Shown: positions 23,500-31,988 of the stretch, one piece after another
Layout: each line of letters starts with the position of its first letter
Numbering within the stretch: position 1 is the stretch's first letter
Origin: Streptomyces lincolnensis
GTDB lineage: Bacteria; Actinomycetota; Actinomycetes; Streptomycetales; Streptomycetaceae
Reading direction: 5' to 3'
Length of the DNA: 64,000 nucleotides
Assembly (NCBI RefSeq): GCF_001685355.1
Contig: NZ_CP016438.1
Coordinates: forward strand, 3,596,001-3,660,000
Translations under genes and position numbers: made by a program
Notes under the pieces: model-generated
Seen by the model: the letters and a program-made list of their open reading frames with translations, nothing else
The model's database searches: none
What the model was told of the DNA's origin: nothing

Positions 23500-24927
23500 A
23501 TGTACGTCGGTATCGATGTGGGCACGTCCATGGTGAAGGCCGCCGCCTTCGACGGCGCCGGCCGTGCGCTGGCCGTCGGGTCCCGCCCGGTGGGACTGGC
23601 CCTGCACGAGGGGTTCGTCGAGCAGGACATGGAGGAGGTGTACGCGGCCGTCGTCGCCGTCCTGGAAGAGGTGACCCGGCAGGTGCCCGAGCCGGTCGAG
23701 CTGGCCGGGCTGACCGGGCAGGGCGACGGGGTGTGGCTGGTGGACGGGCAGGGCCGCCCGGTGCGGGCCGCGGCCTCCTGGATGGACGGGCGGGCGCACG
23801 AACTGGTCCACCAGTGGCTGGCCGACGGCACCTTCGAGACGGTGTTCCGGCGGACCGGCGGCGCCATGTTCCCCGGCTCCCCGGGCCCGCTGCTGGCGTG
23901 GCTGGACCGGCACGAGCCCAAGGCCCTGGACGCGGCACGGGCCGCCGTCTACTGCAAGGACATGGTCTTCCAGCGGCTGACCGGGGCGTCCCGGGCGACG
24001 ACGGACGTGTCGGACGCGTCGATGCCGTTCCTCGACCCGCGCACCCGGATGTACGACAACCGGGTCGTGGAGCTGCTCGGCCTCACCCACCGCCGCGGCC
24101 TGCTCCCGCCGGTCAGCGATCCCGTCGCGACGGGCGGTACGCGCGGCGAGGGCCTGCCCGCCGGCACCCGGATCGCCAACGGCCCCTACGACCTGCCGGC
24201 CAGCGCGCTCGGCGCCGGGGTGACCACCCCGGGGGACGGGCTGCTGATCGTCGGTACCTGTCTGGCCGCGCTGGTCGCGACGACCGACCTCGACCTCGAC
24301 GGCGAGCCGGCCGGCCTGTACATCTCCACCGACCGGCCCGGCCACCGGCTGCGCGCCATGCCCGCGATGGTCGGCACGGCCGCGCTCGACTGGGTGCTGT
24401 CCACGACGGGCGTCCGCCACGAGGAGGTGGACGACCTGCTCGCCGCCACCCCGCCCGGCGCGCACGGGGTCCGGGTGCTGCCGTACTTCGCGCCCTCGGG
24501 CGAACGCGCCCCCTTCGTCGAGCCGCGGCTGCGCGCCGAACTCACCGGTGTCTCCCTGGAGTCCACGCCCGCCGATCTGATCCGCGCGACCTGCGAGGGC
24601 ATCGGGTACGCGGCCCGGCACTGTCTGGAGGCCGCCGGACTCACCGGTTCCCTCGCGGTCTGCGGCGGCGGCACCCGCAGCGGCGCCTGGATGCGGCTCC
24701 TCGCCGAAGTCCTCGGCCGTCCCCTGCGGGTCGTCGAGGGCGAGGTGGGCGCCCGGGGCGCGGTCCTCGCGGCGGCCGAACGGTACGGGGTCGCGCTGGA
24801 CGCGGCCGAGTGGACGCGTCCCACGGCCGTCGTCGAACCGGACCCGGGCCGGGCCGCGTACTACGCGAAGGGCTACCAGGACCACCTGGCCCGCCTCCAG
24901 GAGGCGCGCGACCGCGCCCGCACCTGA
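23500..24927 (+). CDS. FGGY-family carbohydrate kinase, second copy
   Basis: 475-residue kinase of the FGGY family, clearly different from the one at 22.2 kb. The phosphate loop MYVGIDVGTSMVKAAAFD begins the protein, LAGLTGQGDGVWL and DVSDASMPF lie in the first half, and the C-terminal CGGGTRSGAWMRLLAEVLG closes the ATP site. The overall sequence recalls erythritol- or L-xylulose-type kinases, but this cannot be settled by eye. GGAGGAGA precedes the ATG. It probably shares a transcript with the dehydrogenase upstream and with the zinc-ribbon and glycosyltransferase genes downstream. Confidence 0.88.
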   Translation: MYVGIDVGTSMVKAAAFDGAGRALAVGSRPVGLALHEGFVEQDMEEVYAAVVAVLEEVTRQVPEPVELAGLTGQGDGVWLVDGQGRPVRAAASWMDGRAHELVHQWLADGTFETVFRRTGGAMFPGSPGPLLAWLDRHEPKALDAARAAVYCKDMVFQRLTGASRATTDVSDASMPFLDPRTRMYDNRVVELLGLTHRRGLLPPVSDPVATGGTRGEGLPAGTRIANGPYDLPASALGAGVTTPGDGLLIVGTCLAALVATTDLDLDGEPAGLYISTDRPGHRLRAMPAMVGTAALDWVLSTTGVRHEEVDDLLAATPPGAHGVRVLPYFAPSGERAPFVEPRLRAELTGVSLESTPADLIRATCEGIGYAARHCLEAAGLTGSLAVCGGGTRSGAWMRLLAEVLGRPLRVVEGEVGARGAVLAAAERYGVALDAAEWTRPTAVVEPDPGRAAYYAKGYQDHLARLQEARDRART

Positions 24928-24954
24928 GCGGACCGCTGAACAAGAGGGGGATTG

Positions 24955-25200
24955 ATGGCGGAGATCGAGCGGGAGTGTCCCACCTGCCGCAGCAGACAGA
25001 CGTTCCGCATGCTCAACGAGGCCGAGAAGGCGGCGGTCCGGGAGGACAAGGGGGCCCGGCACTACGTCGGCAATCTCTGGCGGTGCACCGCCAAGGGCTG
25101 TCTGTGGTACCAGCCGTATCTGCACACCCGCGGCGGCGGCCTGCTGCCCGAGGAGTTCCGGGAGAAGGAGGCCACAGCGCAGGAAGGGGCGGACGGGTAG
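24955..25200 (+). CDS. Small zinc-ribbon-like protein, function unknown
   Basis: 81-residue protein. Four cysteines form two pairs, CPTC near residues 8-11 and CTAKGC near residues 42-47, and would suit one zinc site. The rest is charged and contains EKAAVREDKGARHYVGN. GAGGGG precedes the ATG. It sits 27 bases past the FGGY kinase and 10 bases before the glycosyltransferase, so it is probably in the same transcript. I do not recognise the family. Confidence 0.7.
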   Translation: MAEIERECPTCRSRQTFRMLNEAEKAAVREDKGARHYVGNLWRCTAKGCLWYQPYLHTRGGGLLPEEFREKEATAQEGADG

Positions 25201-25210
25201 GGTCCGTGGA

Positions 25211-27142
25211 ATGCCGAGAGTCAAGGTCAGCGTGATCGTCCCCGTCTACAACACCGGGAAGTACGTCGACGAATGTGCCCCGTCGCTGCTCGGGCAGAGC
25301 CTGCCGCCCGAGGAGTACGAGGTGGTCTACGTCGACGACGGGTCGACGGACGACACGCTGGACCGGCTCCAGAAGATCGCGGACGCGCATCCGAACGTCC
25401 AGGTGCACACCCGGCCGAACTCGGGCTGGCCGGGCGCGCCCCGCAACCTCGGCATGCGGCACGCCAGGGGCGAGTACATCCAGTTCGTCGACCACGACGA
25501 CACCCTCGGGCCCGAGGCGCTGGAGCGGCTGTACGAGCACGCGATACGCAACGACGCCGATGTCGTGCTCGGCAAGATGTCCTCCACGATGGTGCGGCCC
25601 CGGCGGCTGTTCCGGCACACGATCGACGCCTGCACGATCGAGAACGACGAGCTCATGCAGAGCATGTCGCCGCACAAGATGTTCCGGCGGGCCTTCGTCG
25701 AGGAGCACGGGCTGCGGTTCCCGGAGGGGCCGTGGATCCTGGAGGACCTGGCGTTCGTCAGCGCCGCCTATCTCAAGGCCGAGCGGATCGCGGTGCTCGC
25801 CGACTACCCCTGCTACTACTGGATGAAGCGGGACGACGGCGGCAACAACACCCAGCACCGGTTCAACCCCCGGCACGGCTTCTGGGCCAACTGCCGGACG
25901 ATCGTGGGCCGGATCAAGGACGGCACCGAGGCCTCGGACGACGTCGACGCGCTCCAGAACCGGCTGCTGCACCGCCTGTACCACGTGGAGGTCCTCTCCC
26001 GGACCCGTGAGCCCGAGATCCTGCGCGAGGACCCGGCCGAGCAGCGGCAGCGCTTCGAGGCGGCCCGGGAGCTGGCCCGGGAGGAGTTCCCGGCGGCCGT
26101 GCGGGAGGGCCTGCCCGCGGTGTCCCGCCTGCGGGCCGAGCTGCTGGAGCGCGGCGACTTCGACGGGGCGGTGGCGCTCGCGGAGCGCGTCCGTGAGGTC
26201 AAGGCCCGCAGCACGGTCGGCGGGCCGCGCTGGGAGGACGGCCGCCTGGTCGCCGACGTCACGCTGGAGCTGCTGCGCGGGGACGGCGAGCCGCTGGCCG
26301 TCGTCGAGCGCGACGGGAAGCGATGGCTCGACCCGGAGCTGCTGGACGGCGTACCGGGGACCCGGGACGGCTGGGAGGTCCGCGATCCGTTCCGGCTGGC
26401 CTATGCGGAACTGATCGTCAAGGACCGCGACCGGGAGGACTGGTGGTACCCGGAGGGCGACCTGGAGGTGCGCCTCGAACCGCTCGGCGAGGGGCGTGCG
26501 CGTCTGGTCGCGTCCGGACGGCTGAGCCTCGACCCGGAGCGGCTGGCCGGCGGCCGGCCGCTGGAGCGCGGGGTGCACGACGTGTGGGCGTTCGTCCAGC
26601 TGCTGGGCGTCGACCGGATGGTCCGCGTGACCGGTGACGGCGCCGCAGGCGGCCCGGCCGCGGGCCCGGCGCTGACCGGCGGGCGGCTCGCGCTCCCGTA
26701 CTGGACGGGCAGCGGGCAGCTCGCCCTCGACGTGGACCAGCGTCAGCGCCGGCTCGGCCCCGACACCGCGGCGGCCGCCGCCACCAACAGCGCGCGCGGG
26801 GAGCGGTCGCTCTCCCTGCCGTACGTCGCCGCGACGGCCGGAGCCCCGGCTCCCGTCAAGGTCGCCGTGGCCGGCCTGAGCGTGGACGCCACACTGCTCC
26901 CGGGCAGCGGCGGGACGGCGGTGCTGCGTCTGCCCGGCCGGCTGAAGGTGCCCACCGGGCGGCATCCGGTCACCCTGCCGAAGGAAAGCACCCCGGTCGC
27001 GTACGCCGTCGTCCGCGACGGCCTCCTGCTCCGCCTTCAGGGTCCGGCGTACCAGGCCGGCAGCGGGCGCCGGTTCCTCGAAGCGGTCGCCGACAACGGG
27101 CAGGTGCGGCGGGTACGGCGACGGCTGGGGCGGAACGGCTGA
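25211..27142 (+). CDS. Family 2 glycosyltransferase with long C-terminal region
   Basis: 643-residue glycosyltransferase. Residues 1-230 are a GT-A domain: VSVIVPVYNTGKYVDEC, YVDDGSTDDT and the metal-binding FVDHDDT near residue 96, with the acceptor-site region PWILEDLAF later. Residues about 330-640 form a beta-rich extension, a layout like the wall-teichoic-acid glycosyltransferases of the TarS type, so a teichoic or teichuronic acid role is possible. No signal peptide or membrane segment is seen; it would act at the inner face of the membrane. It follows the small zinc-ribbon gene after ten bases. Confidence 0.85.
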   Translation: MPRVKVSVIVPVYNTGKYVDECAPSLLGQSLPPEEYEVVYVDDGSTDDTLDRLQKIADAHPNVQVHTRPNSGWPGAPRNLGMRHARGEYIQFVDHDDTLGPEALERLYEHAIRNDADVVLGKMSSTMVRPRRLFRHTIDACTIENDELMQSMSPHKMFRRAFVEEHGLRFPEGPWILEDLAFVSAAYLKAERIAVLADYPCYYWMKRDDGGNNTQHRFNPRHGFWANCRTIVGRIKDGTEASDDVDALQNRLLHRLYHVEVLSRTREPEILREDPAEQRQRFEAARELAREEFPAAVREGLPAVSRLRAELLERGDFDGAVALAERVREVKARSTVGGPRWEDGRLVADVTLELLRGDGEPLAVVERDGKRWLDPELLDGVPGTRDGWEVRDPFRLAYAELIVKDRDREDWWYPEGDLEVRLEPLGEGRARLVASGRLSLDPERLAGGRPLERGVHDVWAFVQLLGVDRMVRVTGDGAAGGPAAGPALTGGRLALPYWTGSGQLALDVDQRQRRLGPDTAAAAATNSARGERSLSLPYVAATAGAPAPVKVAVAGLSVDATLLPGSGGTAVLRLPGRLKVPTGRHPVTLPKESTPVAYAVVRDGLLLRLQGPAYQAGSGRRFLEAVADNGQVRRVRRRLGRNG

Positions 27143-27200
27143 GCGGCGCCGGAACCTTCGTGACGAGCCGGGCCCCGGCGACGGACGAACGTTTCTCTCA

Positions 27201-27250
27201 GAGGTTGCTCAGTCGCTTCAGAAGTTGCTCAGTCGCTTCAGAGGTTGCTG
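27201..27250. repeat. 20-bp tandem repeat duplicating the 3' end of the reductase gene
   Basis: Units GAGGTTGCTCAGTCGCTTCA (27201-27220) and GAAGTTGCTCAGTCGCTTCA (27221-27240), then the partial GAGGTTGCTGAAG (27241-27253). Each full unit holds a copy of the stop codon and the bases beyond it on the minus strand, so the last codons of the reductase were duplicated in tandem. Confidence 0.85.
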
Positions 27251-27900
27251 AAGTCCGGGCCCTTGGTGCGCGTCCGCTTGATCTCGTAGAAGCCCGGTAC
27301 CGAGGCCACGGCGAGGGTGCCGTCCCACAGCTTGGCGGCGTCCTCGCCCTTGGGGGCGGGGGTGACCACGGGACCGAAGAAGGCGATCTGCTCACCGTCA
27401 TCGCCGGGGACGGCGATGACCGGGGTGCCGACCTCCTGGCCGACCTTGTCGATGCCCTCCTTGTGGGAGGCGCGCAGCTCGGCGTCGAACTCGAAGTCCT
27501 CCTGGTCGGCGTAGTCGATCAGGTCGGCGGGCAGACCCACGTCCGCGAGGGCGCCGGCGATGGCCTCGACGGTGGGGCCCTCGTCGTTGTTGTGGATGCG
27601 GGTGCCGAGGGCGGTGTAGAGCGGGCCGAGGACGTCCGCACCGTGCTTCTGCCAGGCCGCGGTGACCACGCGCACCGGCTGCCACGCCTTGGTCGCGAGC
27701 ATCTCGCGGTACTCCTCGGGCAGCTGGTCGATCTTGTCCTCGTTCAGCACGGCGAGGCTCATGATGTGCCAGCGGACCTCGATGTCACGGACCTTCTCCA
27801 CCTCCAGCACCCAGCGGGAGGTCATCCAGGCCCAGGGGCACAGCGGGTCGAACCAGAAGTCGACGGGGGTCTTGCCGGAGGGAGCAGCGGTCTCGGACAT
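27238..27900 (-). CDS. DsbA-family mycothiol-dependent reductase homologue (Rv2466c type) with CPWA active site
   Basis: 220-residue thioredoxin-fold protein with a helical insertion. VDFWFDPLCPWAWMTSRW near residues 13-30 holds the active site, and VGTPVIAVPGDD supplies the cis-proline. The whole length matches the M. tuberculosis Rv2466c (mycoredoxin-2/nitroreductase) family, whose members use mycothiol. As I recall Rv2466c has CPWC; here the second cysteine is alanine, implying a monothiol mechanism. AGGAGA precedes the ATG. It is divergent from aminopeptidase N. It probably acts in cytoplasmic thiol redox defence. Confidence 0.85.
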   Translation of the reverse strand: MSETAAPSGKTPVDFWFDPLCPWAWMTSRWVLEVEKVRDIEVRWHIMSLAVLNEDKIDQLPEEYREMLATKAWQPVRVVTAAWQKHGADVLGPLYTALGTRIHNNDEGPTVEAIAGALADVGLPADLIDYADQEDFEFDAELRASHKEGIDKVGQEVGTPVIAVPGDDGEQIAFFGPVVTPAPKGEDAAKLWDGTLAVASVPGFYEIKRTRTKGPDFSNL

Positions 27901-27968
27901 GGGTCTCCTCGTAAAAGCGGTCCTTTCCGGAAGGCAACACCGGCGCTCGCCCGGACCATTCCCGTCCG

Positions 27969-28027
27969 CGCCCCCCGTCTGCCGCTCCACCGCCCCCCGT
28001 CTGCCGCTCCACCGCTCCCGTCTGCCG
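27969..28027. repeat. 22-bp tandem repeat in divergent promoter region
   Basis: CGCCCCCCGTCTGCCGCTCCAC occurs at 27969-27990 and again at 27991-28012, followed by a partial copy CGCTCCCGTCTGCCG to 28027. It lies between the reductase and pepN starts. No function is apparent; it may arise from slippage. Confidence 0.85.
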
Positions 28028-28094
28028 CGAATCGGCGGCACATGGCAGGATCGGCCTGTCCGCATACTGAACACCACCCGAGGGAGCTCCATCC

Positions 28095-30674
28095 GTGCCC
28101 GGTGAGAACCTGTCCCGTGACGAGGCCCGGGAGCGGGCCGCCCTGCTGTCCGTCGACAGCTACGACGTGTCCCTCGACGTCCGCTCGGCGGTCGGCGACG
28201 ACACCGGGGACGGACCGCGCACCTTCCGCTCGGTCACCACGATCCGCTTCCGCTGCGCCGAGCCGGGCGCCACGAGCTTCGCGGACCTGATCGCGCCGGG
28301 CGTGACCGCCGTCTCCCTCAACGGCAAGGACCTCGACCCGAGCGAGGTCTTCGACGGTTCCCGGATCGCCCTGGAGGACCTGGCCGCGGAGAACGAGCTG
28401 GTCGTGGACGCCCGGTGCGCCTACTCCCGTACCGGCGAGGGCCTGCACCGCTTCGTCGACCCCGAGGACGGCGAGGTGTACCTGTACACGCAGTACGAGC
28501 CGGCCGACTCCCGCCGGGTGTTCGCGAACTTCGAGCAGCCGGACCTCAAGGCGCCGTTCCGCTTCGAGGTGCGGGCGCCGGAGGGCTGGACGGTGTGGAG
28601 CAACGGGGTGGGCGCCGAGAGCGACGGGGTCTGGCGGTTCGCGGAGACGAAGCCGATCTCGACGTACATCACCTGTGTGGTGGCGGGTCCGTACCACTAC
28701 GTGACCGACTCCTACGAGCGTGAGTTCAAGGACGGCACCCGGCTGGAGATCCCGCTCGGGGCCCTGTGCCGCAAGGGGCTGGCGCCGCACTTCGACGCCG
28801 ACGACGTCTTCCTCGTCACCAAGCAGGGCCTGGACTTCTTCCACGACCACTTCGACTACCCGTACCCCTTCGGGAAGTACGACCAGGCCTTCGTGCCCGA
28901 GTACAACCTCGGCGCGATGGAGAACCCGGGTCTGGTGACCTTCCGCGAGGAGTTCATCTTCCGGGGCAAGGTCACGCAGGCGTCCTACGAGGGCCGCGCC
29001 AACGTGATCCTGCACGAGATGGCGCACATGTGGTTCGGCGACCTGGTCACCATGCGGTGGTGGGACGACCTGTGGCTCAAGGAGTCCTTCGCGGACTTCA
29101 TGGGCGCCTTCGCCCTGGTCGGCGCGACCCGCTTCGAGGACGGCTGGATCACCTTCGCCAACCGCCGCAAGGCCTGGGCCTACCGCGCGGACCAGCTGCC
29201 CTCCACGCACCCCGTGACCGCGGACATCCGCGACCTCCAGGACGCCAAGCTCAACTTCGACGGCATCACCTACGCCAAGGGCGCCTCGGTCCTGAAGCAG
29301 CTGGTGGCCTACGTCGGCCAGGACGCGTTCCTGGAGGGCGCGCGCCGCTACTTCAAGCGGCACGCGTACGGCAACACGCGCCTCGGTGACCTGCTGTCGG
29401 TGCTGGAGGAGACCAGCGGCCGGGACATGGGCACGTGGGCGCGGGCCTGGCTCCAGACGGCGGGGGTCAACTCCCTCACCCCGCAGGTGCTGCTGGACGC
29501 CGAGGGACGCGTCGACGAGCTGGCGGTGGTGCAGGAGGCCGCCGAGTCGCATCCCGAACTGCGGCCGCACCGGGTGGCGGTGGGCCTGTACCGGCGGACG
29601 CCCGAGGGCGCGCTGGAGCGGTACGCGCGGGCCGAGGCGGACGTCGAGGGCCCGCGGACGGTGGTGGCGGAGCTGGCCGGGGCCGAGGCGCCGGAGCTGG
29701 TGCTGGTCAACGACGACGACCTGACGTACTGCAAGATCCGCTTCGACGCGAACTCCCTGGAGACGCTGAAGGCGGGACTGGGCGACCTCACCGATCCCCT
29801 GGCGCGGGCGCTGTGCTGGTCGGCGCTGTGGAACATGACGCGGGACGCGCTGCTGCCGGCGCGGGACTTCGTGGATCTGGTGCTGCGGTTCGCGGGGCGC
29901 GAGTCCGGGATCGGGGTGCTCCAGATGCTGCACGCGTGGGCGAACGCGGCGCTGGTCAACTACCTGGCGCCGGAGTACCGGCAGACGGGCGGACGGCTGC
30001 TCGCCGAGGGCGCGCTGCGGGAGCTGCGGGCCGCCGAGCCGGGCAGCGAGCACCAGCTGGCGTGGGCGCGGTTCTTCGCGTCGACGGCGGCGCTGCCGGA
30101 CGATCTGGAGCTGCTGAAGGGCCTGCTCGCGGGCACGGAGCAGATCGACGGGCTGGTGGTGGACCAGGAGCTGCGCTGGGTGTTCCTGGAGCCGCTCGCG
30201 GCCCACGGCGCCGCGGACGAGAAGGCCCTGGCGGCCGAACTGGCCCGTGACGACACGGCGTCCGGCAAGCGCCACCAGGTCCGCTGCCTGGCCGCGCGGC
30301 CCTCGGCGGCGGTGAAGGCGCAGGCGTGGGCGCAGCTCGTGGAGTCGGACGCGTTGTCCAACGCCCTGGTGGAGGCGACCATCGCGGGCTTCGACCGGTC
30401 CTCCCAGCGGGAGTTGCTCGCGCCCTACGCCGAGAAGTACTTCGCGGTGATCGAGCGGGTGTGGCGGGAGCGGTCGATCCAGATCGCGATGCACGTCGTC
30501 CAGGGCCTGTTCCCCTCGCTCCAGCAGTCCCCGGCGACCCTCGACGCGGCGGACGCCTGGCTCGCCGCCCACGAGGACGCTGCTCCCGCGCTGCGCCGGC
30601 TGGTCCTGGAGGGCCGGGACGACCTGGCACGCGCGTTGCGCGGACAGGCGTGCGACGCGGAGTCTGCGGCCTAG
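28095..30674 (+). CDS. pepN: Aminopeptidase N (M1 metallopeptidase), copy 1
   Basis: 859-residue cytoplasmic zinc aminopeptidase removing N-terminal residues from peptides. The substrate-binding GAMEN motif lies near residue 273. The zinc site HEMAHMWFGDLVTM begins near 307, with the third ligand in WLKESFADF. The C-terminal half is the ERAP1-like helical domain. Length is normal for actinobacterial PepN. The GTG start follows GAGGGAG. A second full-length copy lies 15 kb away with nearly the same N-terminal pattern (LLSVDSYDVSLDV here, LLTVDSYEIDLDL there). A strong terminator follows. Confidence 0.96.
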   Translation: MPGENLSRDEARERAALLSVDSYDVSLDVRSAVGDDTGDGPRTFRSVTTIRFRCAEPGATSFADLIAPGVTAVSLNGKDLDPSEVFDGSRIALEDLAAENELVVDARCAYSRTGEGLHRFVDPEDGEVYLYTQYEPADSRRVFANFEQPDLKAPFRFEVRAPEGWTVWSNGVGAESDGVWRFAETKPISTYITCVVAGPYHYVTDSYEREFKDGTRLEIPLGALCRKGLAPHFDADDVFLVTKQGLDFFHDHFDYPYPFGKYDQAFVPEYNLGAMENPGLVTFREEFIFRGKVTQASYEGRANVILHEMAHMWFGDLVTMRWWDDLWLKESFADFMGAFALVGATRFEDGWITFANRRKAWAYRADQLPSTHPVTADIRDLQDAKLNFDGITYAKGASVLKQLVAYVGQDAFLEGARRYFKRHAYGNTRLGDLLSVLEETSGRDMGTWARAWLQTAGVNSLTPQVLLDAEGRVDELAVVQEAAESHPELRPHRVAVGLYRRTPEGALERYARAEADVEGPRTVVAELAGAEAPELVLVNDDDLTYCKIRFDANSLETLKAGLGDLTDPLARALCWSALWNMTRDALLPARDFVDLVLRFAGRESGIGVLQMLHAWANAALVNYLAPEYRQTGGRLLAEGALRELRAAEPGSEHQLAWARFFASTAALPDDLELLKGLLAGTEQIDGLVVDQELRWVFLEPLAAHGAADEKALAAELARDDTASGKRHQVRCLAARPSAAVKAQAWAQLVESDALSNALVEATIAGFDRSSQRELLAPYAEKYFAVIERVWRERSIQIAMHVVQGLFPSLQQSPATLDAADAWLAAHEDAAPALRRLVLEGRDDLARALRGQACDAESAA

Positions 30675-30734
30675 ATCTCTGGCCAAAACTTGAGCGTGCG
30701 GTCACCGTTACGAAATTCGGTCAAGCGGAACCGT

Positions 30735-30770
30735 AACCCCTGGTCCACACCCGAACGGACCAGGGGTTTT
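30735..30770 (+). terminator. Intrinsic terminator after pepN copy 1
   Basis: AACCCCTGGTCC (30735-30746) pairs with GGACCAGGGGTT (30757-30768) around a ten-base loop, followed by further T residues. It is one of the few here with a partial T tract. Confidence 0.85.
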
Positions 30771-30882
30771 CCACGCCTACTCGGCACCCGAACACCCGTC
30801 CTTTAGTGCTGGCTTGTCCGTATTTGTCGACGGACGTGTAACAGCGGTTAAGGGGCGGATCGGGTGCGGGAACCTCCCGTGC

Positions 30883-31941
30883 ATGAACCACAACCCCCCG
30901 GTCCCCCCGTGCTCCCCCCGCCCCCTGCACCACCTCGCCGAGGTGCACCGCCGGGTCCAGACGGCCGCGCAGTTGCGTGCCCGAGGCATCTCGGCCGCCG
31001 AGACCACCGAGCAGTGCCGGCCCGGCGGCCCCTGGCAGCAGATCCTCCCCGGTGTCTTCCTGCTGCACCCCGGCCCGCCGACCGGCGAGGAGCGGCTGCA
31101 CGCGGTCCTGACGTACGCGGCCCGGGAGCGCGGCGCCGGGGTTCCGGCCCAGCCCGGCGCGGGGGAACCGCACCGCCCCGTCTACACCGAGGCGATGATC
31201 ACCGGCCTCGCGGCGCTCACCCTGCACGGCTTCTCCGCCACTCCCCCGCTGACCGCCCTGGACCGGATCGACGTCCTGGTCCCCCGCATGCGCCGGCTGC
31301 GCGCGACGGGCTGCGCCCGCATCGTCCGTACGGCCGCGCTGCCGATCCCGGAGGAGGTCACCGGCCTGCCGGTCGCCCCCGTGCCGCGCGCCCTGGCCGA
31401 CGCGGTCGGCGAACTCACCGACGCGGGCGCGGTCCGCCGGCTGCTGACCGAGGCGGTGCGCGGCGGCCACTGCGAACCGGCTGCGGTGGTACGGGAGTTG
31501 AACAACGCCAAGCTGCTGAGCCGGCCGCACGTCGTGGACGCCGTCGACTCCCTGCTCGCCGAGGGCCGCGCGATCGCCGAGGACCGCCTCTACCGCATGG
31601 TCCAGGAGTACGGCCTCCCGGACCCGGTGTGGAACGTCGACCTGAGGCTGCCGGGCGGCCCCCACCTCGGCGGCCTCGACGCGTACTGGCCCGAGCAGGC
31701 CGTCGCCGTCGAACTCGACACCCGCGCACCCCGCCAGGGCAACCGGCAGGACGACGACGCCCTGTGGTCCGAGTACGCCCGCAAGCGCGAGCACCTGGAG
31801 CGCCTCGGCATCACGGTCGTCCACATCACCCCGAAAAAGCTCCGGGACTCGATGGAACAGCAGGCGGCGGTGGTCCGCACGGCCCTCATGGCCTCCGGCG
31901 ACCGCGATCCCGCCGCGTATGTCGTGGTGCTGCCTCGTTGA
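30883..31941 (+). CDS. AbiEi-like protein with DUF559/PD-(D/E)XK-like C terminus
   Basis: 352-residue protein. The N-terminal 90 residues resemble the winged-helix AbiEi antitoxin domain (RGISAAETTEQ followed by PWQQILPGVFLLHPGPPTGEE). A middle region is shared with that family. The last 110 residues look like a DUF559/Vsr-type nuclease fold: AEDRLYRMVQEYG, the acidic LGGLDAYWPEQAVAVELD, and RKREHLERLGITVVHIT. The expected lysine after the E-x-D is not obvious, so activity is uncertain. No AbiEii-type toxin is adjacent. Its 3' end is repeated 43 bases downstream beside the insertion sequence. The start chosen is ATG 30883; an upstream GTG-type extension is weaker. Confidence 0.6.
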   Translation: MNHNPPVPPCSPRPLHHLAEVHRRVQTAAQLRARGISAAETTEQCRPGGPWQQILPGVFLLHPGPPTGEERLHAVLTYAARERGAGVPAQPGAGEPHRPVYTEAMITGLAALTLHGFSATPPLTALDRIDVLVPRMRRLRATGCARIVRTAALPIPEEVTGLPVAPVPRALADAVGELTDAGAVRRLLTEAVRGGHCEPAAVVRELNNAKLLSRPHVVDAVDSLLAEGRAIAEDRLYRMVQEYGLPDPVWNVDLRLPGGPHLGGLDAYWPEQAVAVELDTRAPRQGNRQDDDALWSEYARKREHLERLGITVVHITPKKLRDSMEQQAAVVRTALMASGDRDPAAYVVVLPR

Positions 31942-31988
31942 CAACCGCGAACCACCCAACGTACGTCGTGGTACTGCCCCGGTATTGA
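31918..31988. repeat. Duplicated 3' end of the AbiEi-like gene next to the IS
   Basis: TATGTCGTGGTGCTGCCTCG (31918-31937) and TACGTCGTGGTACTGCCCCG (31962-31981) differ at three of 20 bases. Both encode YVVVLPR and both lead into a stop codon followed by C (TTGAC). The second copy abuts the right end of the IS element. Confidence 0.75.

Noticed and set aside
27822..30686. Very long open frame (over 950 codons) on the minus strand opposite pepN copy 1, and a similar one at 45767-48280 opposite copy 2
   Set aside because: These are antisense shadows caused by high GC third positions; translations are low-complexity Arg/Gly/Val-rich with no domains, whereas the plus-strand frames carry all M1 peptidase motifs.
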